Assembly: GCA_030704615.1 (NCBI GenBank)
Contig: CM060733.1
Coordinates: 13,890,001 to 13,954,000, forward strand
Direction: 5' to 3'
DNA: 64,000 nt
Source: Takakia lepidozioides
Taxonomy: Eukaryota; Streptophyta; Takakiopsida; Takakiales; Takakiaceae
The notes under the pieces were generated by a model. The model did no database searches. It was not told the DNA's origin and was given only the letters and a program-made list of their open reading frames with translations. The position numbers and the translations under genes are program-made. The first letter of the stretch is position 1. Every line of letters begins with the position of its first letter. This document shows positions 44,860-56,202 of the stretch, piece after piece.

Positions 44860-47100
44860 TGGATTAAGCCATAGTTCACACCTCCTCAAGGTGTGCAAAC
44901 GTCCTTTTTTTTTCCTACACCTATAGATTGCGTACTTAGTGTTGGCAATGGTGAATAGACTATTAATCCGTTATCCATGACCGTCTATCGTTAAGAGGGG
45001 TACTCACTTCAATAATTGGTGCGGTACTGTCTCCCTGATAACGTTCTTACTTACCGCCAGATCTGTGACAGTGATGCGGGAAGCGCATGAAAGATTCATT
45101 ATAACAATATGTACTCCTCTCTCAAGTGTGTGTTGAGCAGTAGGCTCTGTAAATTCACTGGACGTTAAAGAATCTTTATCTTTATCTCAAGTGGAGAATT
45201 TACACAATCTTTTTGGTCAACATTTCCTACTGAAATTGAGCCTTTGAATAGAGTGTGCAAAACATTGATGTGCTAATGGTTCTTGAGCCTAACCCACCTC
45301 GTCGCCGACTCCATACGCCTTGTGACATCACTTTCTTTATGTCAGCGCCTGAAAAGGCTCGCATTTTGGTGTATTTTGGTGCATCAGTTGAGAGTTTAGT
45401 ATTTGCAACAATGAATGAAAGGACAAGACAAAGAATAAGTTTGTTCATTGTCCAATTAAACAACAACAAACATAATATTCAACGGGAAAATGCTGAGGAT
45501 TAATCCCATGACCTAGGTTATGCACAGGCAGCACTATCCACTCAGGGCCTGTTATGCAGACCTTTGATTTGAGTCGAAGATCGAGTATGTAAAGAACTTT
45601 TAAGCTTTTTCCCTCAAAGGAAACCAGTGACTTAAACCTGTGAATCTGCACTTGACGGGTAGATTATAGGTTGTGTAACACTGGCCAGCCTGGGGCGTGC
45701 ATTGCTACGTTTCCTCTACGTTCCCTGGGCGTTCTTCACGCACGGTAAGCCTCCTCGTGTCGGGGACTACCTACACTCGGCCCGCCACTTGGTTACCGCC
45801 TGGTGGTGCGGCTCATTAAGGTAATCCCCTCCACTAGGAGGCTTACCCTACACTAACAGCATGCTCTGTCGAATTTTCATTGTAACCGCACTAAACTCAT
45901 CCTCCTATAATTATTATTGTACTAGTCGACAAGGTTTTACTTCCATTGAAAATACAGAAGGAAAACAAAACGAAATTCCCAAAAGCAAACATCTAAGTTC
46001 ATCAGCTAACAAACCTCAGCTGCACCGAAAGATCTAGAAGTAGGCTAGACTTCCATGCTCACATAGGTGCCTGAATCAACTCCTATGAAAAAAGAGAGCA
46101 ACATCTCCTAGGTGAAAACAGATCTTTCCATTGTAGACAAGGCAATGTCTAACTGGAACAGAAACAACAGAGGTCTTCAGATATGCACAGTGATGCTATC
46201 GAAGTCCAGTCATTACAGTAAAACAAGATGTAAACTCAGCTTTATAAATGCCAATTGCTAACAAATTGCAATATCTTGCTGCACACTACACAAACTAAAT
46301 GAATGAACCTCTCTTCAACCTCTTGAATGTGTCAAACACTGAGGAATGCAGGCGGACGTAATAGCAGAGGTCAAACAAGATGCCAAGTCAGCCTTCAGAG
46401 TTGTTTAAGTCCCAAAAATGAGTACTCTGTTCCATTTGCAAATACCTAGGATGAGCTGCACTCGAAGTTCAGTAAAGTGTGGAAAGATAGTTGTATCAGA
46501 GCAACAAAAGATTCCACAATCTTCATTGATTGGTTATATAAAAGCTCCTTCTTTTCCCACCAGGAAACAAAATAAGCCAATAAATTTGTGTAATGAGGGC
46601 CACTGATGGTCTAAATGTACTTCCGAATCGAAACAGTAAAACATCAAGTAAACTGCAGACTCCATATATGTAGACCCCCATTTCAAAAAGCGACGTTTAA
46701 TTATGAATTGCAAATCCCCAAAACTGGTAGTGTGTTAGACCCCCATCAAACAACATCAGCAGAACAATGAAGGTGGTCATGTTCATTGCCAGATGACTAG
46801 TTGATGGTCCTCATGTTCATTGCCCTGCCACCTGGTGGCTTGCACCAACTAATCAGTTCTGTACAAGACCGCAAGGAAGCTTCACAGAGCTAGCATCCAT
46901 GCCGTAAGACTTCCGTATGGAGCACAAAGAGATTACTGTGAGAATGCAGGACATCAGAAAAAGCACCTGGTTATGGTGATAAGATGCAGTGGCCTAATGT
47001 ACAGAGTGATACAAGATTTTGCTAGCAGGAAACGTACCCGGATCAATGTAACCAGTAGTTTAGAGCTAGACAAAGCTAATTCGAGGAGGCAGCCCCTGCA
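44860..47100. other. Intergenic DNA; one fold-back, no gene recognised
   Basis: No coding family is seen on either strand. A fold-back lies at 45745-45846. The last few hundred bases before 47111 probably include the CWC22 3' UTR. Confidence 0.4.
45745..45846. repeat. Small fold-back element (102 bp)
   Basis: GTAAGCCTCCT (45745-45755) pairs with AGGAGGCTTAC (45836-45846). Inner bases TCGGGGA and TCCCCT extend the arms. The spacer is about 50 bp and GC-rich. It could be a minimal MITE. Confidence 0.7.
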
Positions 47101-47110
47101 GCCAACCTTT

Positions 47111-50100
47111 TCACTTCTTCTTTCTACGCTTTTCATGCACACTACGATCGGACTCTGATCCACTGGACTGGGCGTCGCTCTCTGGCTCACTATCGCTGGA
47201 GCTCCCACCCCCTGAGGTGTCTGAGGTCGCTGCATCATCACTCTCACTCTCCACAGCCTTGTGCTGATTCATGATCATTCGAGGCATGTTTTTGAGGTAC
47301 TCCCGCAAGCTGTCAGTCAGGCCGCCCAGCCCAATGGAGGTGAAGAAGTTAATGGCAAAGCGGGTGTTCTTCGGGTTGTCCTTGGGGAATATACCATCAA
47401 ATGATTCCTGCATCAAGGGGTCGCTCAGACGCTCGTTCAGCTTCCGCAATCCCAAATGTTCTGAGAGCTCCTGTACCAAACCCACATAAACGTACAGCAT
47501 CAGATACCATGCCATCATGGCCAATGTCATCTGCCCGCACAGGTGAGAAGCAAGGTGGCAATCATTTGACACTCCGTGCTGTCTCGTCTCCTTGTGGCCA
47601 CAGATTCTCAACGGAGCAGAAAAAGGAAAAAAGGGGTGCCGGATATGAAGGGATTATCCATCACAAAAGGCGGTTCCAGTAGTGAGACCTAACTTCCAAT
47701 ACAAAATTTGGCTTTCCAGGTTTCCTCCACACACTCCTGAACCAGCAATAACCAATAACAAATGAACAAAAATTGGAGGGGAAGAATAGAGAGAAGAGTC
47801 TAAGAACACTTAGAGCATAAGCTGCAAAATCTGTCAAAACAAACAAGTATTTGACCTCATACTTACCCTTTGAAAGTAAAATTATGCAGAACCAAGAGAG
47901 AAGGAAAATGGTTTTGAGGAAGAGAAGCGATAAGCAAGATTTGATTTCCAAGAATTCATCGCATGAAATGACTCAAGGAGGTACTCGGCTGAATATGACT
48001 TCCACAATGCTCACATTCATTACAAAGACACAACCTGCCTCTCAGAAACCAAACATCTGACAAACAAGAACACCTGAACCTGAACTCAGTTTACTTACAT
48101 TTAACCTCTTCCAATTCACTTTGAACCATTCATGTGTAAGAAATTAGGAAGAAGTCATGCAGATGAGTTCCAAGGAATGTACTCATAAGACGTTGTTTGC
48201 CGTAGCCTTGTGGCCATTGACCTCGCGCCCAGTTTGAGCGGAACACAAAGGGACAGAACCTACCTCTGTCAGGGGCTGACGTCGGTAGTAAGACTTACCT
48301 TGGTATAAAACATTGATCCGAGTTTTCCAGATATCCTCTAGAAAACCCTTCACACAAGCATCCATCTGCTGTGTGCGGTTTGTCCAATAACTAGGCCCCA
48401 GAAGGGCCTGGGCTTTTGGCTCAGCCTCGAGACTTTCAAAGTTGGTAAACAGAGGTACAGGCACAATTCCCTTGATAGATTTGAGGAGAGCGTCTGTCTG
48501 TTGAGAGAACCCCAGACAGTGAATCAGGAAATGAATATTGTCTTTGGGTTGCCCACACAACGGGCAATTGCACTCTCCCTTACCTTCTGTTTGCTGTTCC
48601 AAGGTAGGCTTCCTGCCCTGAGTTTAAATTTCAGTCTAGTGCCGAGATGAGTTCCAAGAGAGAAACCTGGAAAAGGATCTTGATGAAAATGCGGGATGAT
48701 GATGTGGTGTCCTCCTCAGTGAGACGAATATAGGCCAGAGCCTGCCAAGGTAGCGCATCGGTCCCGAGCAGATGTGCAAAAAACTTGGCCACGTTGCGCA
48801 GCTTGTTTGTCTCTAAGCGATGAATCATTGAATATTGCTTCACAAAACAGTCATCAAAATTCTCTTGATACACACGGTTTATCATACAGAAACGCTGGCC
48901 CAGCAAACCATAGTAACGTAAATAGGTTCTCTCTTGGCTGCAACACTCGAGCAGCATGACACACAGCTCCATCTGCATCCATCAACACCAGCTTCTCTTG
49001 TCAGCTTACCTTATTTCACATTGTAAATTTCTCCTACTTCACTAGGGTTGCCCCTTTGTGGTAGACTCTCCCAGGTTCTTCCCCATGTAAGCTACAAGTA
49101 TCAATCACCATTAACTTTAGAAGGAAAGAGTCATACGTACTTCCTGGCCAGGCTCCAGCTTGATCTTGAGAAGCTTGTGGCCCGCCTCCTCAAAGTCAAC
49201 ACTAGACATGATAGTCAGGTAAATTGTACGCCTCAGATTCACCAGATTAGTTTCAGTTTCGTCCTGAATTTGCATGCGTGCCTCCCGCTCCTCTTCATCT
49301 TCTTCGTCTGAATCGTCCTCTGAATCCTCATCATCACCAGAATCTTTCTCGGCGTCATCGGCACCCAGGTCATGATCAGATTCTTCGCCCAATATGTCCT
49401 TCCTCACCGCCTCATACTTTTTCTCATTCTCCAAAAAGTCAGGGTCAGGATTGAAAATATCTGCAATGCAAGGACAGTGGCCGCAAAGAGTTGGTAAATA
49501 ACAGATGCAATGTCTTTAGCTAAAAAAAGAGACTAGTAGCTGTGTGGTAAGAGGCAGAGGATACCGACCAAGGCTTATCTCTTGATCCAACTCGTCTTCC
49601 AATGAAAGCTCATGTGTGATTTGGTCATCTTGATCCACTAGATCCAGTTCTGCCATCACCGCTGGGAACCCCTGCATGACCAAAACAAAACTGTTGAAGA
49701 TGTTTGCATTGCACAATCATGCGATGTAAACCACCTGACCCAATCAATTTGTGTAACATCACCATATGCGCCAGCCCATCCGTGCAGATACCTGAATGAC
49801 AATTGCAGCTACTAACAGTGAAACGATGAACTAAGCTAAAAATAAGTAAGCAATAATGGGCTGTAACCCATACCTGGAAACGGGTCTTCCGAATTGCAAA
49901 CAGTCCTTCAATCATGAATTGCACACGCTTGTCAATCTCCCCTTCATGCAGAATTCCGCGAAACCGCTCAAAAATCCCTGCAATGAACAGCACCCAAAGA
50001 GACCAGCTCTCTTACTTTCCCTCTCATTAGGTCTATCCCGACTGAAATGTTTTAAACTCAGGGCGGGGAGTCTACCTTTGAGGAATAAACAGTTGCAAAT

Positions 50101-52344
50101 CCATTTTCTCATAAAACATCCGGGAGTATTCTCATCAGAGAGCGAACCTCTTCAGGACCACCCAGAACATAGTCCCTGTGTTCAAAAACTTTCAAAATCT
50201 CAAGGCTCAGCCTAAAGCCCTGGCCCTGTTGGACTATTTGCTGGGCAGGTCACACACAGCAGATTGATGCTTGTCCAAAGGGCTTTCTAGAGGAAATCTG
50301 GAAAGCCCAAACTAATAATTTATATCAAGGAAGTCCCACTACTAGAGTGAGCCCCTCACAACGGTAGTGTCTGTTCCCTCTTGCTCCACACAAACTGGGC
50401 GCAGGGTCTATGGCCACAAACATGGTCTTATGAGTAAATTCTTTCTATATCAGGAAATTGTCGAACTAAATATGTGAGCTAGCCAGTATGAATAAAAAAG
50501 AGGCAGGCATGGCATGTTGTGTTCTGGGCTTCCTTGTCCGGGGTTGACAAACTAGGTGTGTGTGTGTGTGTGTGTTGTTCTGCCCAAGCTGGGCATGGGG
50601 TCTATGGCCACAAGGCTACGACAAACAATGTCTCAAGTACCATCTCTCTGTCCAAACACCTGACAACCCATGACCACAAGCATCCTCTCCCTCTGGATCC
50701 CCACGTAAGGGGCTCAAACGAAAGAGAGAGCTTTCAAATGAAGGATAATGGTAACACACCATGTAAACCTTGTGGTGAGAGGTCCTGGAGAAGGGCTCCG
50801 CATTCCTTCACAAAACCCACTGCCACCTACTCCCACAGGAGCTGCATTTAGCCAAAAACACTGAACATATGGCTTGAGGACTACAGAGAGATAGCCTGAG
50901 TGCTACAGAGAGTCTCGTGCATAGAAATTTCTAGGTGCTGCCAAAGGCCAGGAGAGAAACAGCTAGCATAGAATAATACGTAGATCATACACATCCCAAT
51001 TACAAAGAGGAAAACACTCACAAGATATCCATGCATTTTAGTAAACTTGACATTGCTTTTCAGATAATTTGGCTAGTCTTATACTGGATTTTACTAGAAA
51101 ATTGCAAGCCCAGACCATATTACCACAGTCTAGCACAAGCAAAGCAAACAAAATGATTAGAATGATGGCAAGGCACTCACCTCCACACTGTCATCTGTGG
51201 GTTTTTCCAGTAAGAGCGTTAGGAGCTCTAGAGAAAGGATCTCATGCGCCACCTGCTGGTTCACTAAATGTGCTACAAACTTAGCCGCTGCCAGCAGCAC
51301 CGGCTGTACCCCAACACCACGTTCGGATTTCGCTCAGTGGTCTTGCAAAACAGCAACCAAAACCCTAAACCCAATCCTTGACTGTAGGCACTCAAAATGA
51401 GATGGAGACAGGACCATGTAGAAGCATACCTTGTCATTGCGTTTGAATGCCCGACGGAGCTGCAAAATGATCCTTTTCAATAGAAGTTCCCCCAGCTCTG
51501 GAAATTTAGTGTTCACCACGGCAACGAGAGCAGCAAACACATGAGTGAAGGAGGGTGATGCCATCTGAGATTTGATGCAAGACCGAGCAAAAAGGCCGCG
51601 GCCTCGTATCAAATTCTCTGCAAAAAGCTCCGGCAAAATATTCTTGATGTTTGATGCATTCACTTTGTTTACAAGCCCATTGATGGACTTTCTGAGTGCA
51701 TCCCAGGTCAGCCTTTGGTACTGCACACTACTCTTGTCAGACATGTCTTTCATCATCTGTGCCAACTTGAAGGGGGGAACATAAACCCCGCCACTTCGTC
51801 CTGCATTTTTTTCATCAACCTGCTCTCCCTCTCCCTCACCCTTGATGATCCTGTCTACCACTTTCTCCTTCACGTCACGTCCCACTTCTCCATTGTCCAC
51901 ATGCCGTACACTTGCTTCTTTCTCCGGTTTCCAATCCCTACCCTCGTGGCCGTTGCGGACATAGCCCTCTCTATCCCTCTTCCTTTTCATCTCACTGTGA
52001 TTTTCTCTATCTCTGTAGTCCCTGCCTTCCCTGCCTCTGCCCCTGCTCCTCTCACTGGCTTCCCTAGGATGTTCTCTCTCTATGAAATCCTCCCTGCCCC
52101 CCCTGGCTTCCCCCTGAATTGTCTCGGCGGTCTCCCTTGGAGCCTCGCCATCTCTATACTCCTCCTTAGCCTCCATCGCTCTGCCCTTATACACATCATC
52201 CCTATCAGTCTCTCTATCTGTGAGGCCGCCGTTCCTGGCTTTATCTCTGCGCATCTCATGCGTTTCCCATCGATTTTCTGCATCTACGTAGTCATCCTTC
52301 CCCTCACTCGATCTCCTCCGACGACGACTGTGCTTGCGCTCCAT
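47111..52344 (-). CDS. CWC22: Pre-mRNA-splicing factor CWC22 homologue, complete
   Basis: Eight exons with GT-AG borders and consistent phase: 52344-51430, 51303-51181, 50826-50760, 49977-49874, 49671-49569, 49460-49141, 48972-48667 and 47470-47111, giving 765 residues. Residues 1 to about 185 are charged and Arg/Glu/Asp-rich. [11 protein letters not shown] (about 187) leads into the MIF4G domain (about 208-390: [54 protein letters not shown]). An acidic stretch (about 470-510) precedes the MA3 domain (about 513-650: [49 protein letters not shown]). The tail (690-765) is Ser/Asp/Glu-rich and ends in KRRKKK. CWC22 is an essential nuclear spliceosome factor that recruits eIF4A3 to start the exon junction complex. 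The ATG at 52344 opens the charged region. Introns 3 and 7 contain LINE insertions. No defect is seen, so it is probably functional. Confidence 0.95.
48175..48644 (-). mobile_element. 5'-truncated LINE in CWC22 intron 7, with 14-bp target duplication
   Basis: The minus-strand frame is nearly intact ([60 protein letters not shown]). The insert is flanked by AGATGAGTTCCAAG at 48161-48174 and again at 48645-48658, the mark of target-primed reverse transcription. Its 3' end is GTCTTATGAGTACATTC with no poly-A. It lies in sense orientation to CWC22, 22 bases from the exon 7 end at 48667. Confidence 0.9.
50010..50435 (+). mobile_element. LINE fragment in CWC22 intron 3, antisense to the gene
   Basis: Plus-strand sequence shares CGGGGAGTCTACCTTTGAGG, the [14 protein letters not shown]-like decayed zinc-knuckle, GGAAATCTGGAAAGCCCAAA and the 3' end GGTCTTATGAGTAAATTC with other copies. 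It is more diverged than the copy at 48175. No clear target duplication was found. Confidence 0.75.
50550..50645 (+). mobile_element. LINE 3' end next to a (GT)n microsatellite
   Basis: A (GT)n run at about 50555-50573 is followed by CCCAAGCTGGGCATGGGGTC and ATGGCCACAAGGCTACGACA, the 3' end of the same LINE family. Only the tail is present. Confidence 0.65.
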
Positions 52345-52551
52345 GCTCCCGAGCTCCGCTCAACAACACAGTACGAGCCTGCAAACAAGCCACCAAGTAG
52401 AGAAGGCCCGGGCTGGCTGGCCGGGTGGCCTGCGTGGCCCGCCGCCTCACCCGCCCGGCGGCCTGTACCCTTACTAGGGTACATGCTTCCGTAGAACATG
52501 AATGAACCATTGTATTGAAAAAGAAAAACTGCGACAGAAGTAATAACCGAC

Positions 52552-52770
52552 AGTCAGTAGCTCAGATGGTTAGTACACTGAGAGTTACTCAGATGACTGT
52601 GGGGTCAAATCTTGCTACTTGACTGGTGTGGTACATTCTTCTCCTCCTTCCCTGTGTCCCATTTCTCAGCCTCCCATGGCACATTTTTATGTGAAAGAGG
52701 TTATTTTCTCCTCTCACTATCAAGGGGCCTGATTTGTGGCTCCCAGGTCTGAGGTGGTTTCCCTTAAAAA
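52552..52770 (+). mobile_element. tRNA-derived SINE, fullest copy
   Basis: The head has TAGCTCAGATGGTTAG (A box) and GGGGTCAAATC (B box) at tRNA spacing. The body CTATCAAGGGGCCTGATTTG and CTCCCAGGTCTGAG, and the end TTTCCCTTAAAAAC, matches in reverse complement the fragments at 15000-15125 and 15655-15750. It lies between the divergent CWC22 and F-box genes. Confidence 0.65.
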
Positions 52771-53282
52771 CACAGAGAGAAAAAAAGAAAATTGTGGAGT
52801 GTGAGTGATGGATGAAAAGGTAGGGGTCCGTCCACTGGACAGCGAATGAAGGAGTGCCAGCTGGGCTGCTTCTCTCGCTCGAGAGCCCTGTGGGCATCGT
52901 CCTGTCGCTTCCGCAGTGTCAAGCAGGGATGGCTGCTGCTTCGTGCAAATGTGGGCTATGGAGATTGAAGCTTGGCCTCCTCTTTGCGCTATGTTTGCCT
53001 GTCTCTTTGTCCATCGTTGGAGAGTGGCATTTCACATTTAAAGAATAGGTCGATCTTCCGTAGTAGCGGATATGGTATTAAGTCAATGACAGGTTTCGTT
53101 CTGTCTATCTACACCCCTGCTAGTTTTGTCCACAATTTCACGTAGGCTGTGAGTTCTTCATCTCGGTCCGTTTTCTACTTCTTCCCATCCCATTGTGTTT
53201 GAAGATTGTCTTAAGGACCCATGCAGCTCAATCTGTTCTTCTTCATTGATAGGTGTCATAAAACAAGCTGTGTGAATGAATC

Positions 53283-55031
53283 ATGCGCTTACGCAACAGG
53301 TTATTCGGGGAGGGAAGTTATGGGGTTCCTAAATTTTTGCACGGAGAATCGGATAGCCCTGTGAATTCTGGTAGATTCTATTCAACCATGGAGGAGGAGA
53401 TATGGGGCAAACTTCCTTCGGAGATTGTGGAGAGAATCCTGAACTACATACCTTTTCCTTGTCGGATATGCATTAAGAATGTTTGCAAGAAGTGGGATCG
53501 AGACATCTTCTTGGGAAGTTTTGTATCAGTGTCGGCTGAATTCCCCCCGCAGAAAAGCTGGCTTTGGATTTTTGAATGGTTGGTGGGTGACAACTCGTAC
53601 GTGTATAATCCAAGACTCGATGAATGGTATACTATTCCTCTTAGTTTCATTCCCGCCTACCCCATCAAACGAAGTGGAATGCATTTGAGTGCTGCTGCAG
53701 GGGGGCTGCTGGTGTTTCGATACTCTGTGAGAAACACTTACGTGGGTTTCTGTGTGTGTAATCCCATAACCAAGTCGTGGAGGAAACTGCCACCCATGCT
53801 ACAAAAAAGAGATGAACCAGTGGTCGCGCTTGTGATGGCAACAGACTTGAACATTACACAGTTGTTGTTGCGGGGGGATTTGATTTCACTTGGGGCCCAA
53901 TTCTTACCACCGAAGTTTTTGAATCCAGGACTGATCGTTGGAGGAAAACCAGTGATGCGATCACGGAGCACGATGATGATTACTTGCGATACGAAATGAA
54001 TTCTAGAAAAGCTGTTTGCAACGGAGTGTTATACTACATGCTTTGTCCTTCCAATCGCATTCTTGCATTCGACATCAGGGTTGGGTTTTGGACCCATATA
54101 AGAGTTCCTCTCCCACTGGCTATGGTGTTCCATGATGGGCGAGAGGTAGTATGACTGCACCCTGCATCACACTGAGCAAACTGAGTATTCCTCATATTAA
54201 GAAGGTTTTGTCTAACTAGTACACATCCATGGGAGTCACTCTTTCAATTTGAGGCTACCTACACGCTGACACACCCTCAACTATGGCACGCTCCTCATGT
54301 CAGGAAAATTAACACTCCAATACACCGTGATAAAAAGAGCGTGCCCGCTGCTCCCGAGCATTTCCAAATCGTATCCTGAAAAGTCCAGATCACGGAAAGC
54401 CCTAAAAATGTTTTTCAGCATGCAGAAGGGGGGATATACTTGTGGTCCCCTCTGCATGTTGCTCCTACTGGCAGGATTATTGAAAATCAGTCCGCACATT
54501 CCCATGCAGAACTTCTTTCATTGCTGTATGTGTAGAAGCACCGCTTTCAGGGGCTTTTGTGATAAGCACTGTCAGGCAAATCTTCACTACACTTACAGAT
54601 TTGATGCTAACTTCAAATCATGACAGGTGCCAGGGCCCGGGCGAGACATGGTTCGTCCCTTTCTGGTTGAATCAAATGGCCGCCTTCTTATGGTGGGATT
54701 TTTTGACAATGAGGAGCGCACGCGATTGTTAAGGCTGGGAATCTGGGAGCTACATTTTGCTAGCAGGGAGTGGGTCCAAGTGGCAACAATGCCTGATGAA
54801 ATCTTCATTGAATTGCGCCTGCTGTTTCCAGCATGCTCATACTTTGAGTTTGGAGGGGCCGGCCATGGTGATCTGATCTACATTTTTCAGGTTTTCGATA
54901 GTCCAGTAATCTTTTGTGATCTTTCACAGGAGCCGCCATCATGGAGGTGCATTAACAGAGGTATAGTGAAGAATAATTCAGGGGCCATGTTTGGGTGCGC
55001 CATTGATCTCAGGTTGGATGGATTGGTCTAA
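53283..55031 (+). pseudogene. F-box/kelch-like gene with one frameshift
   Basis: Exon 1 runs from ATG 53283 (or in-frame ATG 53389). The F-box is EEIWGKLPSEIVERILNYIP, then CIKNVCKKWDRDI. Kelch-like blade motifs follow (NPRLDEWYTIPLSF, AAAGGLLVFRYS, VCNPITKSWRKLPPM). Near 53840 one base seems missing: the frame shifts, and the continuation reads HYTVVVAGGFDFTWGPI, VFESRTDRW, SRKAVCNGVLYYMLCP and AFDIRVGFWTHIRV up to donor GAG|GTAGTA at 54145. Exon 2 is 54627-55031 (VRPFLVESNGRLLMVG, WELHFASREW), stop at 55029. F-box proteins are SCF ubiquitin ligase adaptors; the kelch part selects substrates. Apart from the single frameshift the gene looks conserved, so a sequencing error or a recent mutation are both possible. 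Its target is unknown. Confidence 0.72.
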
Positions 55032-56202
55032 GGACTAACTTACTACCTAAGCCTGCGGTGCAGGGCTTACTCATTGTTGAGGTCTCTAAATGCTCAATGC
55101 GGCCATAACCACAACGAGGTAGCAATGCTGTTGAAACATCATAGTCTCTAGTATGATGTCAATGCCAGCCTTGAAATCAACAGTCTGTGACTATCTGTGA
55201 CCGCTCTTGCAATCTGGGGCCAATTTGAATCCTCAAGGATAAAAGGGTCTAATACTTGAGCTGATGTCCCATTGTCGAAGTGAATGTCTGAACTTCTCAT
55301 CTCTCTCACCTATGGGAGTAGTATGAACCCTATTCAGACATACAAGAACATTGCTTGCCTGTGCGAGGGTGTTGCATTTCTTTCAAAGAAAGAAGAGAGG
55401 GTATGATCATTACTTTGCCACTCACACTAGGCGTTGCAAGAGAGATAACCTACTCCCGCGGGCTTGCACATTAGCATATGGAAGGCAGAACCAGTGTCTG
55501 ATTTAAACCCTCCTTGTCCCTTTTCATTGTAAATAATCCAGGCAACTGCACATCTTCTGTGATGAACAGTTGGCTGTTTTGAAGTGAGCTCCGTTATCAA
55601 TGCCAGATTTGGAACGCAGAACGCATTGAAGTATCTCAGCACACAAGCTGTTGCGAGTGGAAATAAAATTGTCATTGGTCATGCAAGTGCAGCAGCATGC
55701 GTCCAGACATCCATGGCGCGACCATGACGTGAAAGCAGTTGTTATGCTTCAAACCACCACAATTGCCGGCGGCATCTTTGAGGATTAAATTTGGCAGTCT
55801 CTGCTTCAGCAGTCAATTTCCCTCTCCCTCTCATGGACTACTATGCATCTTCAAGTTCAGTGCTACATACTGAAGACTACTGCGCATATCACATAGTCCA
55901 CTTTCAACATGTCCCTTCTGGTGCAGATGTTTGCTGTATGTGTCAATTCATCCCTTGCGGTGATGCGGTCACTAATAGAGTTAAAAAAATACGAGAATGT
56001 CAAGTTCTGAATGGCTTGGTCAGGCTTCAGGTAACATCAACCTACTGCGACTGAATAACTGCCATAACTAAAGCCTTTTAAAAGGGACAGGGTCACTCTC
56101 TGGACTTAGCCAGCTTTCAGAATTTTAGAAACCACTTGTACTTCGCATGCGTGACCCTCAGTGCCCGTTCAGGAGTGAAGTGGGTTGCTGATTTACAGCT
56201 AA
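55032..56202. other. Intergenic, convergent 3' flanks
   Basis: No gene is seen. It lies between the 3' ends of the plus-strand F-box gene and the minus-strand hydrolase, so it should contain both 3' UTRs. No conserved motif was recognised. Confidence 0.45.

Noticed and set aside
51715-52494. A 259-codon open frame on the plus strand
   Set aside because: It is the antisense of CWC22 exon 1, whose Arg/Glu-rich codons leave the opposite strand open. No domain is seen.
54297-54623. A 108-codon frame between the two F-box exons
   Set aside because: It lies inside the predicted intron (GT at 54146, AG at 54626) and shows no domain.
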